Part shown: positions 62,482 to 64,000 of the stretch, in pieces | Layout: each line of letters starts with the position of its first letter | Position numbering within the stretch: position 1 is the first letter of the stretch | Source of the DNA: Cucumis sativus | Taxonomy: Eukaryota; Streptophyta; Magnoliopsida; Cucurbitales; Cucurbitaceae | Reading direction: 5' to 3' | Length of the DNA: 64,000 bases | Assembly (NCBI RefSeq): GCF_000004075.3 | Contig: NC_026656.2 | Location: 19,292,607 to 19,356,606, forward strand | Position numbers and translations under genes: made by a program | Notes under the pieces: model-generated | Database searches by the model: none | The model's input: only the letters and a program-made list of their open reading frames with translations | Told to the model about the DNA's origin: nothing

Positions 62482-63882
62482 TTACTGGTCGGCATACTCA
62501 TCTTGATCATGATCCTCAAAATCAGCATCATCATCAACTGTAGCATCTTGGTATTGTTGATACTCAGCCACCAAATCATTCATATTACTCTCTGCCTCCG
62601 TAAACTCCATTTCATCCATTCCTTCCCCTGTGTACCAATGCAGAAAAGCTTTGCGCCTAAACATCGCCGTGAACTGCTCACTCACTCTTCTAAACATCTC
62701 TTGAATCGAGGTCGAGTTTCCCACGAATGTTGATGCCATCTTCAGCCCCTTTGGAGGTATGTCACAAACGCTTGATTTCACGTTGTTCGGGATCCATTCA
62801 ACGAAGTAGGATGAGTTTTTGTTTTGTACATTGATCATCTGTTCGTCTACTTCTTTCGTGCTCATTCTTCCTCTGAACATGGCCGAGGCAGTTAGATAAC
62901 GGCCGTGGCGTGGGTCGGCGGCGCACATCATATTCTTGGCGTCCCACATTTGTTGTGTTAGTTCTGGGACGGTGAGGGAGATGTACTGCTGGGAGCCGCG
63001 GGAGGTTAGAGGTGCGAATCCAACCATGAAGAAATGAAGACGAGGAAATGGGATTAGATTCACAGCCAATTTTCTCAAGTCTGAGTTTAGTTGACCTGGG
63101 AATCTTAAGCAACATGTTACTCCGCTCATGGTTGCAGAGATCAAATGGTTCAAGTCACCAACTGTACATGCCAACAATACATAGCGAGTTAAAATGTCGT
63201 GCTTCCCAATAAAATCCTCACAAGTGGAAAGTTATTTGAACTCTTTCGACTCTAAAAGCACTTTTTTCAAATTTTCACGAAACAGAATAATTCTGAAGAG
63301 TTAAAAACCGCTTTTGGCATTCTCAAATTCACTAGAAAGATAATTTCACTCATTCGAAATCAACTTTGAAAGTGAAAATGTGATTTTAAATGTAAAACTA
63401 TACATTGCATTAAATCAAAATTTTGTCTAGAGTGATATTAAATATGACAAAGTGATATAACTCAAGCCTGAACTAAAAACAGGTATGTTAAGAGTAAATA
63501 GTGATTCTATTAAAGCGGTTATTTTAAAAGAAATATTTAACTTAAGAAACACTATTCAATCCAAAGATAAATTAGCAAAAAATAATGAGACGAGAGAGAG
63601 AAAAGGGTTTACAGCTAGGAGTGCTGAGCTTTAAGGTCCTGAAGCAAATGTCATAAAGAGCTTCATTATCAAGAACCATGCATTCATCTGCATTCTCAAC
63701 CAATTGGTGAACTGAAAGAGTGGCATTATATGGTTCCACAACCGTGTCTGAGACCTTAGGAGAAGGGAAAACCGAGAATGTGAGCATCATCCTATCTGGA
63801 TATTCCTCTCTAATCTTTGATATCAACAGGGTTCCCATCCCAGAACCAGTGCCTCCTCCAAGGGAGTGACAAACCTGAAAAC
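62482..63882 (-). CDS. beta-tubulin, 3' two exons (gene continues past window)
   Basis: Exons at 63882-63613 and 63161-62482 match residues from about 132 to the C-terminus of plant beta-tubulin; exon 1 lies beyond the right edge. Beta-tubulin pairs with alpha-tubulin to build microtubules and hydrolyses GTP. Visible: the tubulin signature [49 protein letters not shown], formed across the intron; [20 protein letters not shown]-equivalent regions intact; and [20 protein letters not shown]. The two splice sites are where plant TUB genes carry their introns, before GFQVCHSL and within PS/FGDL. The tail [20 protein letters not shown] is richer in Asp, Gln and His than the usual Glu-rich plant tail. 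By gene order it should correspond to TUB1/TUB5 (At1g75780/At1g20010). Confidence 0.96.
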
Positions 63883-64000
63883 CTGCCCCACAAATAAGAG
63901 ACAACAAAGTTGACCAATTTAAAAAGTTTAGAAAAAGTTTGCTGTCCTTCAATAGTCAATAGATTATTTTAAAACAGAGAGAAATGGAAAAGGAAATACT
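63883..64000 (-). other. part of beta-tubulin intron 1
   Basis: Intron sequence upstream of the GGGGCAG acceptor. The donor and first exon are not in the window. Confidence 0.8.

Overview
The window looks like nuclear DNA of a dicot plant, most likely a cucurbit (Cucumis-type). It is AT-rich, the genes have many short GT-AG introns, and the predicted proteins match plant-specific families: E2F, GASA, WEB, DYW-class PPR and an ERD2-like protein. The cucurbit assignment is an inference from overall character and remembered similarity, not from a search.

Layout. 1-2.1 kb: AT-rich DNA with one possible lone first exon. 3.0-7.0 kb (-): a 13-exon E2F transcription factor, closest to the E2FC type. 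10.8-15.5 kb (-): a 13-exon TRM6, the non-catalytic subunit of the tRNA m1A58 methyltransferase. 18.7-19.1 kb (+): a small intronless plant protein with a uORF whose stop overlaps its start codon. 20.8-21.6 kb (-): a short WEB-family coiled-coil protein. 24.3-24.8 kb (-): a GASA/snakin cysteine-rich peptide. 26.6 kb (-): tRNA-Glu(CTC). 26.9-29.3 kb (+): an intronless DYW-class PPR protein (At1g25360-like). 29.8-33.0 kb (-): an ERD2-like seven-helix membrane protein. 35.4-43.6 kb (-): a 15-exon WD40 plus zinc-finger protein of the TFIIIC90/GTF3C4 type. 46.8-48.9 kb (+): a coiled-coil 'cytomatrix-like' protein. 49.2-49.6 kb (-): a small three-helix membrane protein. 53.9-58.4 kb (+): a tandem pair of paralogous proteins of unknown function. 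62.5-64 kb (-): the 3' two exons of a beta-tubulin gene that continues past the window.

The genes form no operon or pathway. They are ordinary dispersed plant genes. The order WEB - GASA - ERD2-like - coiled coil - beta-tubulin does recall two duplicated Arabidopsis chromosome 1 segments (around At1g75720-At1g75780 and At1g19970-At1g20010), so the stretch from 20.8 kb to the end probably lies in a conserved syntenic block.

The most notable non-genic structures are: (1) two different miniature LTR elements (TRIM/SMART type) in the same orientation inside one intron of the TFIIIC-like gene; (2) a diverged pair of about 1.8-kb inverted repeats at 44.7-46.4 kb and 51.5-53.3 kb enclosing two genes; (3) a tandem gene duplication whose copies differ by one whole intron. 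Nothing in the window looks like a wholly new multi-gene system.
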